DNA from: Streptomyces sp. NRRL S-31
GTDB lineage: Bacteria > Actinomycetota > Actinomycetes > Streptomycetales > Streptomycetaceae
Length of the DNA: 43,823 nucleotides
Direction: 5' to 3'
Assembly: GCF_000718775.1 (NCBI RefSeq)
Contig: NZ_JOCB01000075.1
Span: 1-43,823, forward strand
Below are positions 28,716 to 36,214 of this stretch, one piece after another (position 1 is the stretch's first letter; every line of letters starts with the position of its first letter). The notes below the pieces were generated by a model, which was given only the letters and a program-made list of their open reading frames with translations, did no database searches and had not been told where the DNA came from. Position numbers and translations under genes: made by a program.

Positions 28716-28744
28716 ATAGTAACCGCAGGCGGTCAGCGCCCCAA
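28716..28744 (-). promoter_or_regulatory. Predicted tig promoter
   Basis: On the minus strand: -35 TTGGGG, 17-bp spacer, -10 TACTAT (28716-28721). The start point near 28709 would give a leader of about 115 nt. It lies 33 bp beyond the 3' end of tRNA-Pro. Confidence 0.4.
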
Positions 28745-28776
28745 AAGGCGATCATCGGGACGTCGTGTGCCGGTGG

Positions 28777-28850
28777 TCGGGGTGGCGGGATTTGAACCCA
28801 CGGCCTTCCGCTCCCAAAGCGGACGCGCTACCAAGCTGCGCCACACCCCG
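28777..28850 (-). tRNA. tRNA-Pro (UGG)
   Basis: 74-nt cloverleaf on the minus strand: acceptor CGGGGTG paired with the 3' CACCCCG and discriminator A, D-arm GCGC with AGCTTGGTA, anticodon stem TCCGC/GCGGA with loop TTTGGGA (anticodon TGG), and T-arm GTGGG-TTCAAAT-CCCGC with one loose pair. No CCA is encoded. Confidence 0.96.
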
Positions 28851-29032
28851 TCTGGTGCGACACGTAGGGTACATGCCCCGGCCGACCGCGCCGGCCGTAT
28901 TCTCCGGCGCGACACGCAGGACCGCCCGCGCCGCGCGCCCCGGCGCCGTCCTCGGCGACTCGTTGGCCTCGACGGCGGGCGACCCGCTACGATGCCTCCA
29001 GTGCCGCGGTCACCGACCTGCGGCGCGCCGTT

Positions 29033-29103
29033 GCGGGCGTAGCTCAATGGTAGAGCCCTAGTCTTCCAAACTAGCTACGCGGGTTCGATTCCCGTCGCCC
29101 GCT
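29033..29103 (+). tRNA. tRNA-Gly (UCC)
   Basis: 71-nt cloverleaf: acceptor GCGGGCG/CGCCCGC with discriminator T, D-arm with AGCTCAATGGTAGAGC, anticodon stem CTAGT/ACTAG with loop CTTCCAA (anticodon TCC), T-arm GCGGG-TTCGATT-CCCGT with one wobble. It diverges from tRNA-Pro, 182 bp away. No CCA encoded. Confidence 0.96.
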
Positions 29104-29112
29104 CTGTCCGGT

Positions 29113-29152
29113 CCAGGGGCCCGGTTCCGCTTCGGCGGGGCCGGGCCCCTGG
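29113..29152 (+). terminator. UUCG-capped terminator after tRNA-Gly
   Basis: An 18-bp stem (ccaggggcccgg, two U-G pairs, ccgc) closed by a TTCG tetraloop, 9 nt after the tRNA. This is an exceptionally stable hairpin. The remaining ~380 bp to the next gene is GC-rich and shows no gene I can support. Confidence 0.85.
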
Positions 29153-29530
29153 CACGTTCCCGGGGGCCCGCGCCGACGCCATCCGCCGCCCGCCGTCCGC
29201 CGCGGACCGGACGTGTCCACGCGTTGGGCCGAACGGGTGCCCACCGGGATGCGCGGGGGCATCGCACACTGGAGTCGTCCCGGCACGGCGCGCGACGGCC
29301 GCCTCGCGGCGGGAGCGGGTGCGGGACCCGTCGCCGGGGGCGTACGGGCCGTGAGCGGCCTCGGCGGTCGGTGACGGCGCGTGGACGGCCGGTGACGGGA
29401 CCGACAGCCGGGGACGGGCCGGCGACCGGCGGCGGGGGCCGCGGCGGCTTCACCGCACCTTCCCGCCGGCTCGGCCTTCCCGTCGACGCGGCCGTCCGGC
29501 TCGCCGGAGTCCGCCGGCTCCGCCGCCGGG

Positions 29531-29734
29531 TCAGAACTTGATCGAGCTGATGGAGTCCGCTATCGAGTTCAGGAAGCGGGTGATCGACGGCGCCATGCCG
29601 CTGGAGGCCAGGAAGAAGCCGAAGAGGATCGCCACGATGGCGGGGCCGGCCTTGATGTTCCCCCCTCGGATCAACACCACCAGGATGACCGCCAACAGCA
29701 CCACCACGGACAGTGAAATGGCCACACTGATCAC
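29531..29734 (-). CDS. Small two-span membrane protein, unknown function
   Basis: 67 aa from GTG 29732-29734, or 64 aa from GTG 29723-29725, which has AAGGTG at a better distance. Seen: two hydrophobic helices (about residues 3-22 and 30-50) joined by a short loop with RGGNIKAGPA, and a polar, amphipathic C-terminus (ITRFLNSIADSISSIKF). I believe closely similar small proteins occur in other Streptomyces, but I cannot name a family. It is monocistronic, between tRNA-Gly and the acyltransferase gene. Confidence 0.7.
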   Translation of the reverse strand: MISVAISLSVVVLLAVILVVLIRGGNIKAGPAIVAILFGFFLASSGMAPSITRFLNSIADSISSIKF

Positions 29735-30148
29735 ACCTTAGGTCGGTCCGCTTCCCCGGCCCGGGAGCACGCCGCGCACCCCCGCCAGAACCATCGTGCC
29801 ACCAACGCGGCCGACATATGCGGCCCGTGACGGATCGTCGGGAGCCGGTGCCGGCCGGGGCGGTCCTCCGCACAGCAATTCGACCGGTACGCACGCCCGA
29901 CTCGCCACGGAATTACGCGACTTCGTTTCCGTGTCCACACATCCTGTGCGCAGGTAATTCGAATTGATGACACAGAGGCGATGCATGCCCCAATTAGTCA
30001 GGATGAATCGGGACATCAAGGATGAACTGATGACCCGGTGTGCGCACCATCACGTGAACAGGGGCGGCAAGTCAGGTAAATGAGCGGGTACCCGGACGGG
30101 ATAACCAGGAATGACTCCGGGAGTTTTACGAAATCCCGCAGACGACGC
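29735..30148. other. AT-richer intergenic region
   Basis: About 410 bp upstream of both neighbouring genes. From about 29870 onward it is much less GC-rich than the rest of the window. Short frames here (for example leftward from 30019) use third positions of only about two-thirds G/C, so I read this as divergent regulatory DNA rather than coding sequence. Confidence 0.45.
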
Positions 30149-30154
30149 TAGGGT
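30125..30154 (+). promoter_or_regulatory. Predicted promoter of the acyltransferase gene (leaderless)
   Basis: -35 TTTACG (30125-30130), 18-bp spacer, -10 TAGGGT (30149-30154). The ATG at 30162 starts 8 nt after the -10, so transcription would begin at or next to the start codon. Confidence 0.5.
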
Positions 30155-30161
30155 GCCTGAG

Positions 30162-31361
30162 ATGTTTGACGCCGCCTCGTCCCACGGCCAGACCCGCAGG
30201 CCACTCCCCCCGGCACAGCCGCCGGCGGACGGAGTGCCCACCCCGCGCACCCCGGTGAGCGCGCGGGGAGACCGGAAGGGGCGGACGGCACCGGACAGAC
30301 CCGGCCGGCAGCGCGACGCGTTCTTCGACAACGCCAAGTACCTGGCCATCGTCCTCGTCGCGATGGGTCACTCGTGGGAGCCGCTGAAGGGTGACAGCCG
30401 CATCCTGGAGGCCGCGTACACCGTCGTGTACTCCTTCCACATGCCGGCGTTCATCCTCATCTCCGGCTTCTTCTCGCGCAATTTCGACATGCGGCCGGAC
30501 CGGCTGAAGCGGCTGATCACCGGCGTCGTCGTGCCGTACGTGCTGTTCGAGACGGCGTACCCGCTCTTCAAGAACCTCGTCACCGGCTCGCACGAGGAGA
30601 TCAGCCTCCTCGATCCCTGGTACCTGACCTGGTTCCTGGTCGCGCTGTTCGTCTGGCGGCTGACCACGCCGATCTGGCGGCTGGTGCGCTGGCCGCTGCC
30701 GCTGGCCCTCGGCATCGCCATGCTGGCCACCGTCAGCCCGAACATCGGCGACGACCTCGACCTCCAGCGGGTCCTCCAGTTCCTGCCCTACTTCGTGCTC
30801 GGCCTGTGCATGAAGCCCGAGCACTTCCAGCTGGTGCGCCGGCGCTGGGTGCGCGTCGCCGCGGTGCCGGTGTTCGCGGTGGCGCTGGCGGTCGGCTGGT
30901 GGGCGGTGCCGCGGATGAACACCGCGTGGTTCTACCACCGCGACTCGGCGCAGGAGCTGGGCGCACCGTGGTGGTGCGGTCCGGTGATGACGCTGGCGAT
31001 GATGGGCTGCTCGCTGCTGCTGACGGCCTGTTTCTTCGCGTGGGTGCCGCGTCGGCACATGTGGTTCACGACGCTCGGCGCGGGCACGCTCTACGGCTAT
31101 CTGCTGCACGGGTTCCTGGTGAAGTTCGGCGACTACCGCGGCTGGTTCGAGCACCCCTGGCTGCACCGCCCGCTCGGCGAGATCCTGGTGACCGTGCTCG
31201 CCGCGGGCGCCGTCACGGTGCTGTGCACCGGTCCGGTGCGGCGCGTCTTCCGCTTCGCCATGGAGCCGCGGATGGAGTGGGCGTTCCGGCGGGACGCGGC
31301 CCAGTCGGCCCGCGAACGCCAGCAGCCCCGGCAGGAGCGGCGGGAGAAGGTCGGCGTCTGA
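30162..31361 (+). CDS. Acyltransferase 3 family membrane protein
   Basis: 399 aa from ATG 30162 (MFDAASSHGQTRRPL...); an in-frame ATG at 30111 lies upstream of the predicted promoter. Seen: a disordered Pro/Arg-rich head of ~50 residues, the family's first helix motif (DNAKYLAIVLVAMGHSWEPL, with the conserved His), about ten spans, FHMPAFILISGFFSRNF, and a charged C-terminal tail. Members move acyl (often acetyl) groups to sugars or lipids at the membrane; the FFDNAKYLAI opening resembles the fucose 4-O-acetylase-like group. The substrate is unknown. Confidence 0.85.
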   Translation: MFDAASSHGQTRRPLPPAQPPADGVPTPRTPVSARGDRKGRTAPDRPGRQRDAFFDNAKYLAIVLVAMGHSWEPLKGDSRILEAAYTVVYSFHMPAFILISGFFSRNFDMRPDRLKRLITGVVVPYVLFETAYPLFKNLVTGSHEEISLLDPWYLTWFLVALFVWRLTTPIWRLVRWPLPLALGIAMLATVSPNIGDDLDLQRVLQFLPYFVLGLCMKPEHFQLVRRRWVRVAAVPVFAVALAVGWWAVPRMNTAWFYHRDSAQELGAPWWCGPVMTLAMMGCSLLLTACFFAWVPRRHMWFTTLGAGTLYGYLLHGFLVKFGDYRGWFEHPWLHRPLGEILVTVLAAGAVTVLCTGPVRRVFRFAMEPRMEWAFRRDAAQSARERQQPRQERREKVGV

Positions 31362-31385
31362 CCGGTTGGCCGTGCCGGCCGCGTC

Positions 31386-31856
31386 TCACGGGCCCGGTTC
31401 CGGCTCCGTGTCCCCCTGAAGACCGAGAAGTGCGCGCATGCGGGCGTACTTCTCGGTCAGTCGTTTCCGGGTCTCCTCGTCGAGGGCCGCGAGGCGCCGC
31501 GGATCGGCGTTGTGCCCGAGGTCGGCCCGCTTCACCAGCAGCGCGCCCGGCGTGGCGAGGACACGGCCGGCGTAGACCTCCGGCGGTTCCCCCGGCCGCT
31601 TGGTGAGGGCGCGCACGATCGCCTTGGTCCGCGCGGTGAGCGCGGCGGCGTCCAGCCACTCCTCGCTGAGGGCCGCGTCCTCCACGGAGTCGTGCAGCCA
31701 GGCCGCCGCGATCTGCTCCGGGTCGCCGCCGCGGGCGCGCACGCCGTCGGCGACGGCCGCGAGGTGCTCCGCGTACGGGCGTCCCGCCTTGTCGGTCTGA
31801 CCGGCGTGGGCGGCGCGCGCGAGGGCCTCGACCTCGGCGAGGGTGAGCTGGTTCAT
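31386..31856 (-). CDS. HD domain-containing protein (SpoT-like hydrolase fold)
   Basis: 156 aa, one domain. Seen: metal-binding residues H17 (ARAAHAGQ), H31 (YAEHLAAV) and H54-D55 (AWLHDSVED), and a later Asp in KRADLGHNADPRRL, in the order typical of the RelA/SpoT hydrolase subgroup of HD phosphohydrolases. It could be a small alarmone or nucleotide hydrolase, but no synthetase domain is present and the substrate is unproven. ATG 31854-31856 with GGAG 10 nt upstream. Convergent with the acyltransferase gene, 24 bp away. Confidence 0.85.
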   Translation of the reverse strand: MNQLTLAEVEALARAAHAGQTDKAGRPYAEHLAAVADGVRARGGDPEQIAAAWLHDSVEDAALSEEWLDAAALTARTKAIVRALTKRPGEPPEVYAGRVLATPGALLVKRADLGHNADPRRLAALDEETRKRLTEKYARMRALLGLQGDTEPEPGP

Positions 31857-31951
31857 GGTCCCAGTCTCCCCGGTCCCGGCCGGCCGGTGACGTCGCCCGG
31901 GAAGCCCTCGCGCCCTCCGGCGGCCGGACGGGGCTCCGGAACGGGGCGCGT

Positions 31952-33121
31952 TCAGTGGAGGGTCGTCGGTTCGCGGCAGATCAGCAGCAGGGCCCGGTCG
32001 TCGTTGACGTCCTTGGCGACCGCCTCGATGAGGTGCCAGGCGGCGCCTAGGAAGCCGCCCGCCACATAGCGGTCGGCCTCGCCGGTGAGGCGGTCGATGC
32101 CCTCCACGATGTCCCGGTCGGAGGTCTCCACCAGCCCGTCCGTGAACAGCATCAGCACGTCCCCGGGGCGCAGGGAGCCCTTCACGGAGTCGAACTGCGC
32201 GCCGTCGTACACGCCCAGCAGCGGTCCCTCTGCGGCCTTCTCCTCCCAGCGTCCGCTGCCGGCGCTCAGCTGGAGCCCCAGCGGATGGCCCGCGGAGTAC
32301 AGCTCGTAGTCCCCGGAGTCCAGGTCCAGGACGAGGTGGATGGAGGTGGCGAAGCCCTCGTCCCAGTCCTGGCGGAGCAGGTAGCCGTTGGCTGCCGGGA
32401 GGAAGGCGTGCGGGGGCAGGGAGCCGAGCAGGCCGCCGAACGCGCCGGACAGCAGCAGGGCGCGCGAACCGGCGTCCATGCCCTTGCCGGAGACGTCGGT
32501 GAGCACGACCTCCAGGGTCCGGCCGCCGTTGGTGCGGGACGCGACGACGAAGTCACCGGAGAAGGACTGGCCGCCCGCCGGCCGCAGCGCCATCTCGTGG
32601 TGCCAGCCCTTCGGCAGCTTCGGCAGCTTGCTCTGCACCCGGATCCGCTCGCGCAGGTCGAACAGCATCGTGCCGCCGCGCCGCCAGGGCACGCCGACCC
32701 GGCTGCGGAACTGCGCGGTCAGCAGTCCGAAGAAGCCGCACGCGGCGACCACCAGGACCACGCCCGGGGTGACCCGGGAGGGGCCCTCGGTGTACGGGCC
32801 GAGCCGTACCGACTCCACGATCAGCGCGGTGGCCGCCGTCGCGTACAGGCCCAGCAGGCTCGCCGGGCGCAGCAGCAGGCCGCCCGCGACGATCGGCAGC
32901 ACCAGGGTGGCCGGTGAGCACCACACCGGGTTGAGCAGGGTCATGGCCGCGAGGACCGGGACGGTCAGCAGCAGCCCGGCGAAGGCGATCCAGTCGGAGC
33001 CGTCGCCGCGGAAGTAGTCCACGGCGCTTCTGCGCACGCCGACCCGGGCCCGGTGCCACTGCATTCTGCACCGGGCCGCGAACGTCTCGGCCTTCGCGCG
33101 CCGCTGTCGTCCTGCTGCCAT
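31952..33121 (-). CDS. Membrane-anchored SpoIIE-type (PP2C) serine/threonine phosphatase
   Basis: 389 aa. Seen: basic N-terminus, about four membrane spans (~44-136), a linker, and a SpoIIE domain (~170-388) with metal-binding aspartates in FSGDF (D190), LTDVSGKGMDAG (D209) and LFTDGLVETSDRDI. Known: this family dephosphorylates anti-sigma-factor antagonists and so controls alternative sigma factors; Streptomyces has many copies. There is no PAS or GAF sensor, so the membrane part may be the sensor. Target unknown. The ATG at 33119-33121 lies 10 nt from a TAGGGT -10 box, so the mRNA may be nearly leaderless. Confidence 0.9.
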   Translation of the reverse strand: MAAGRQRRAKAETFAARCRMQWHRARVGVRRSAVDYFRGDGSDWIAFAGLLLTVPVLAAMTLLNPVWCSPATLVLPIVAGGLLLRPASLLGLYATAATALIVESVRLGPYTEGPSRVTPGVVLVVAACGFFGLLTAQFRSRVGVPWRRGGTMLFDLRERIRVQSKLPKLPKGWHHEMALRPAGGQSFSGDFVVASRTNGGRTLEVVLTDVSGKGMDAGSRALLLSGAFGGLLGSLPPHAFLPAANGYLLRQDWDEGFATSIHLVLDLDSGDYELYSAGHPLGLQLSAGSGRWEEKAAEGPLLGVYDGAQFDSVKGSLRPGDVLMLFTDGLVETSDRDIVEGIDRLTGEADRYVAGGFLGAAWHLIEAVAKDVNDDRALLLICREPTTLH

Positions 33122-33130
33122 CAGTTCGGG

Positions 33131-33136
33131 ACCCTA
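33131..33136 (-). promoter_or_regulatory. Predicted -10 of the SpoIIE phosphatase gene
   Basis: TAGGGT on the minus strand, ending 9 nt before the ATG. The -35 region is weak. The 172 bp between this gene and the divergent acetyltransferase gene hold both promoters. Confidence 0.35.
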
Positions 33137-33293
33137 TCCAGCGGACCGGCTCCTTGGCACGGGAGGTCCCACTTGTCCCCCGTGCGGGACGCCACTTCGC
33201 CGTCCGCCCGCGCGGTCTCCCGGCGGTCTCGCGGCATGCTCCGGCCGGGAAATCGCCTGGATCGCCCCCCGTGCGCCCTGGTAATCATGGCGC

Positions 33294-34535
33294 ATGGGGA
33301 CTGATCACGGGACCGAGCTGAAGCTGCTCCGTCCGGAAGAGTTCGACCAGTGGTGGAACCATCTGTACCGTGCCTTCGGAGGCGGTCCGGCCTCCGACGA
33401 GGAGCGTGAACTGGACGAGTCTCTCACGGAGTTCGACCGGACGCTCGCCGTGTGGGACGGTGACGCGGTGGTCGGCACGTCCGGGGCGTACAGCCTGCGG
33501 ATGTCCGTGCCGGGCGGGGCCCTGGTGCCCACCGCCGGGGTGACCATGGTCAGTGTGTCCGCGACGCACCGGCGGCGCGGGGTGCTGACCTCGATGATGC
33601 GCCGGCTGCTGGACGACGCGCGCGCCGCGGGCGAGCCGCTGGCGGCGCTGTTCGCGTCCGAGCCCGCCATCTACGGCCGTTTCGGGTTCGGGGCGGCGAC
33701 CTTCCAGGTGAACGCCGAGATCGACACCAGCCGGGTCGCCCTGGAGCCGCCCGCGGGCGCGGACGGGGTACGGGTGCGTTACGCGGCGCCCGCCGACGTG
33801 CTGGCGGAGTGCGAGGCGGTGTACGCGGCCCAGGTGCCCGCCCGCCCCGGCATGCTGGCCCGGCAGCCCGGCTGGGAGCGGAGTGTGCTGCTCGACCCGG
33901 AGAGCCGGCGGGGAGGGGCGTCGCCCCTCCAGTGCGTGACCGCCGAACGGGACGGCCGGGTCACCGGGTACGCCCGCTTCCGCACCAAGTCCGGCTGGGG
34001 GCCGGGCGGGCCCGAGGGCACGGTGAGCCTGGCGGACCTGGCCGCGCTCGATCCGGTCACCGCGGGGGCGCTGTGGCGGTTCCTGTTCGGCATGGACCTG
34101 ATGACGACGCTGAGCCTGCGGGGGCGGCCGGTGGACGAGGCATGGCAGCACCAGGTCTCCGACATCCGCCGCTGTCTGCTCCAGCCGCGGGACGCGGGGC
34201 ACATCCGGCTCGTGGACGTGGGCGCGGCCCTGTCGGCGCGCACCTATGTGACGCCGGTGGACGTCGTGTTCGAGGTGGAGGACGCCTTCTGCCCCTGGAA
34301 CGCGGGGCGTTGGCGGCTGACGGGGGACGCGAAGGGGGCGTCCTGCGAGCGGACGGACCACGCGGCGGACCTGGCCCTGTCGGTGCGGGAGCTGGGCGCG
34401 GTCTACCTCGGCGGGGTGAGCCTGCTGTCGCTGGCGGCGGCCGGGCGGGGGCGGGAGCTGAGGCCGGGGGTGCTGACGGAGGCGTCGGTGGCGTTCGGCT
34501 CACCGGTGGCCCCGTGGGTCTCCCACGGTTTCTAG
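33294..34535 (+). CDS. Eis-like GNAT N-acetyltransferase
   Basis: 413 aa, the length of the Eis family. Seen: an N-terminal GNAT domain with the acetyl-CoA loop (VSVSATHRRRGVLTSMMRRL), a second GNAT-like domain, a sterol-carrier-like C-terminal region, and a terminal Phe (WVSHGF), whose carboxylate acts as the general base in Eis. Known: Eis proteins acetylate several amines on aminoglycosides, lysine-containing peptides and polyamines. It may give some aminoglycoside tolerance, but the substrate cannot be read from sequence. Start ATG 33294. Confidence 0.9.
   Translation: MGTDHGTELKLLRPEEFDQWWNHLYRAFGGGPASDEERELDESLTEFDRTLAVWDGDAVVGTSGAYSLRMSVPGGALVPTAGVTMVSVSATHRRRGVLTSMMRRLLDDARAAGEPLAALFASEPAIYGRFGFGAATFQVNAEIDTSRVALEPPAGADGVRVRYAAPADVLAECEAVYAAQVPARPGMLARQPGWERSVLLDPESRRGGASPLQCVTAERDGRVTGYARFRTKSGWGPGGPEGTVSLADLAALDPVTAGALWRFLFGMDLMTTLSLRGRPVDEAWQHQVSDIRRCLLQPRDAGHIRLVDVGAALSARTYVTPVDVVFEVEDAFCPWNAGRWRLTGDAKGASCERTDHAADLALSVRELGAVYLGGVSLLSLAAAGRGRELRPGVLTEASVAFGSPVAPWVSHGF
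34512..34531 (+). terminator. Hairpin overlapping the end of the Eis-like gene
   Basis: Stem ccgtggg / cccacgg with a 3-nt loop, followed by TTT and the TAG stop. It is within the last codons (PWVSHGF). A second small stem (ggccgg-act-ccggcc, 34543-34557) follows. Either could end transcription ahead of the convergent glycosylase gene. Confidence 0.4.
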
Positions 34536-34602
34536 ATCCTGTGGCCGGACTCCGGCCGGCCGGCCGGTCGCCCGTGCGCCGGCCCTGACGACGGGCCCCG
34601 GC

Positions 34603-35412
34603 TCACCGGTTCTGGCAGCCGGGGCACCAGAAGAGGTTGCGGGCGGCGAGGCCGGCCGTGCGGACCCCGTCGCCGCAGATGTGGCAGGGCTGGTTCGCGC
34701 GGCGGTAGACGTACACCTCGCCGCCGTGGTCGTCCACGCGGGGCGGGCGGCCCATCGCCTCCGGGGTGTGCTCGGGGCGGACGGTGTCGATCCGGTTGTT
34801 CCGCACGCCCTCCCGCATCAGCTCGGCCAGGTCGGTCCAGATGGCGTCCCACTCGGCCGGGGTGATGTCCCGGCCCGGGCGGTAGGGGTCGATGCCGTGC
34901 CGGAAGAGGACCTCGGCGCGGTAGACGTTGCCGACGCCGGCCACGACCTTCTGGTCCATGAGGAGCGCGGCGATCGAGGTGCGGCTGCGGGAGATCCTGC
35001 CGTACGCGGCGGCCGGGTCGGCGTCCGCGCGGAGCGGGTCGGGGCCGAGCCGGTCGTGGACCGCCCGCTTCTCCTCGTCGGTGATCAGGGCGCAGGTGGT
35101 GGGGCCGCGCAGGTCGACGTACGAGGTGTCGTTCGCGAGCCGGAGCCGGACGGTGTCCGTCGGCGGGGGCGCGGGGGTGTCGCCGAAGTCGACCTTGCCG
35201 AAGAGGCCGAGGTGGATGTGGACCCAGTCGGCGTCCCGGAAGCCCAGGAAGAGGTGCTTGCCGTGGGCGTCGGTGGCGGTCAGTCCGGTGCGGTCCAGGA
35301 GGGCGGCGGCGTCGGAGAACTTGCCCTGGGGACTGGTGACGCGGGGGGCCGTGCCCTGGAAGCGCTCGGCGTAGTCCCGGGCCAGCCGGTGGATGGTGTG
35401 CCCTTCCGGCAA
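34603..35412 (-). CDS. Fpg/Nei family DNA glycosylase (endonuclease VIII-like)
   Basis: 269 aa from a TTG start (35410-35412) with AAGGA 10 nt upstream. This start is fixed by the catalytic N-terminus: after Met removal the protein begins P2-E3-GHTIHRL, where Pro2 is the nucleophile. PEGHTIH points to the Nei (endonuclease VIII) branch, which removes oxidised pyrimidines. Also seen: the H2TH region (DQKVVAGVGNVYRAEVLF) and the C-terminal zinc finger C243-x2-C246-x16-C263-x2-C266. It removes damaged bases and cuts the strand by beta/delta elimination. It lies 101 nt downstream of rpiB. Confidence 0.93.
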   Translation of the reverse strand: MPEGHTIHRLARDYAERFQGTAPRVTSPQGKFSDAAALLDRTGLTATDAHGKHLFLGFRDADWVHIHLGLFGKVDFGDTPAPPPTDTVRLRLANDTSYVDLRGPTTCALITDEEKRAVHDRLGPDPLRADADPAAAYGRISRSRTSIAALLMDQKVVAGVGNVYRAEVLFRHGIDPYRPGRDITPAEWDAIWTDLAELMREGVRNNRIDTVRPEHTPEAMGRPPRVDDHGGEVYVYRRANQPCHICGDGVRTAGLAARNLFWCPGCQNR

Positions 35413-35513
35413 GGCGGGGGTGTCCTTTCCTCGTCTCCCGCCCGCCCCGGTCGGCCGCGAGGCGGGCGGGGCGGGCGGGCGGCGGGCGGAACCGGTGGCC
35501 GGGACGGCTACGG

Positions 35514-35999
35514 CTACGGCTGCGGGTGGTGCGCCGGGATCGGCGGGAGCTCGCCCGTGGTCTCGTACTCCGACAGCATGTCGATGCGGCGGATGTGGCG
35601 CTCGCCACCGGAGAACGGGGTGTCCAGGAAGACCTCGACGAACTTGGTCGCCTCCTGCGTGCTGTGCATGCGCGCGCCCACGGCCACCACGTTGGCGTTG
35701 TTGTGCTGCCGGCCCAGCGACGCCGTCTCCTCGCTCCAGGCGAGCGCCGCGCGCACGCCCTTCACCTTGTTCGCGGCGATCTGCTCGCCGTTGCCGGAGC
35801 CGCCGATCACGATGCCGAGGGCGTCCGGGTCCGCGGCGGTCCGCTCCGCGGCCCGCAGGCAGAAGGGCGGGTAGTCGTCCTGGGCGTCGTAGACGTGCGG
35901 CCCGCAGTCGACGGGCTCGTGTCCGGCGGCCTTCAGCCACTCGACGAGGTGGTTCTTCAGTTCGTAGCCCGCATGGTCCGAGCCGAGATACACGCGCAT
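35514..35999 (-). CDS. rpiB: Ribose-5-phosphate isomerase B
   Basis: 161 aa; start ATG 35997-35999 (MRVYLGSDHAGYE). Interconverts ribose 5-phosphate and ribulose 5-phosphate in the pentose phosphate pathway. Seen: substrate loop GSDHAGYELK and the anion hole GGSGNGEQIAANK. E72 stands where E. coli RpiB has the catalytic Cys; this is the actinobacterial type in which Glu acts as base, as known for M. tuberculosis. The extra C-terminal residues (TGELPPIPAHHPQP) are also usual in this group. Confidence 0.94.
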   Translation of the reverse strand: MRVYLGSDHAGYELKNHLVEWLKAAGHEPVDCGPHVYDAQDDYPPFCLRAAERTAADPDALGIVIGGSGNGEQIAANKVKGVRAALAWSEETASLGRQHNNANVVAVGARMHSTQEATKFVEVFLDTPFSGGERHIRRIDMLSEYETTGELPPIPAHHPQP

Positions 36000-36116
36000 G
36001 CAACGAGTGTGACACGCCCGTTTCCGGGCAGCAGCCCCAGGGTGTCGGGGTCCGGCAGAGCGCGGCAAACGTGAGACACACCATAGATCCTCAAGGGAAC
36101 CTCAAGTAACGATCCG

Positions 36117-36136
36117 GATTCGGAGGTTCCCGAATC
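36117..36136 (+). promoter_or_regulatory. Inverted repeat upstream of the first permease
   Basis: gattcgg-aggttc-ccgaatc, 7-bp arms and a 6-nt centre, about 80 bp upstream of the permease start in the 215-bp divergent gap to rpiB. Two copies of cctcaag lie just before it (36089 and 36100). A possible operator; no regulator is known. Confidence 0.35.
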
Positions 36137-36214
36137 TGTTCGCCTCGGATTCACTGGACCGACTCGTACACCGCTCGTACGGGACGCATCACCTGGCGCA
36201 AAGGAAATCCGTCC

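Noticed and set aside
29071..29286. Leftward frames ending in GRRESNPRS or ATGIEPA across tRNA-Gly
   Set aside because: A well-known artefact: the antisense of tRNA T-arms translates to this kind of peptide.
29738..30019. Leftward 93-codon frame beginning MMSRFILTNWGMHRL
   Set aside because: Only about two-thirds of the inspected codons end in G or C and there is no ribosome-binding site, so it looks like AT-richer regulatory DNA.
31422..31457. Inverted repeat accgagaagt / acttctcggt
   Set aside because: It lies inside the coding sequence of the HD-domain gene with a 16-nt loop, and needs no regulatory explanation.
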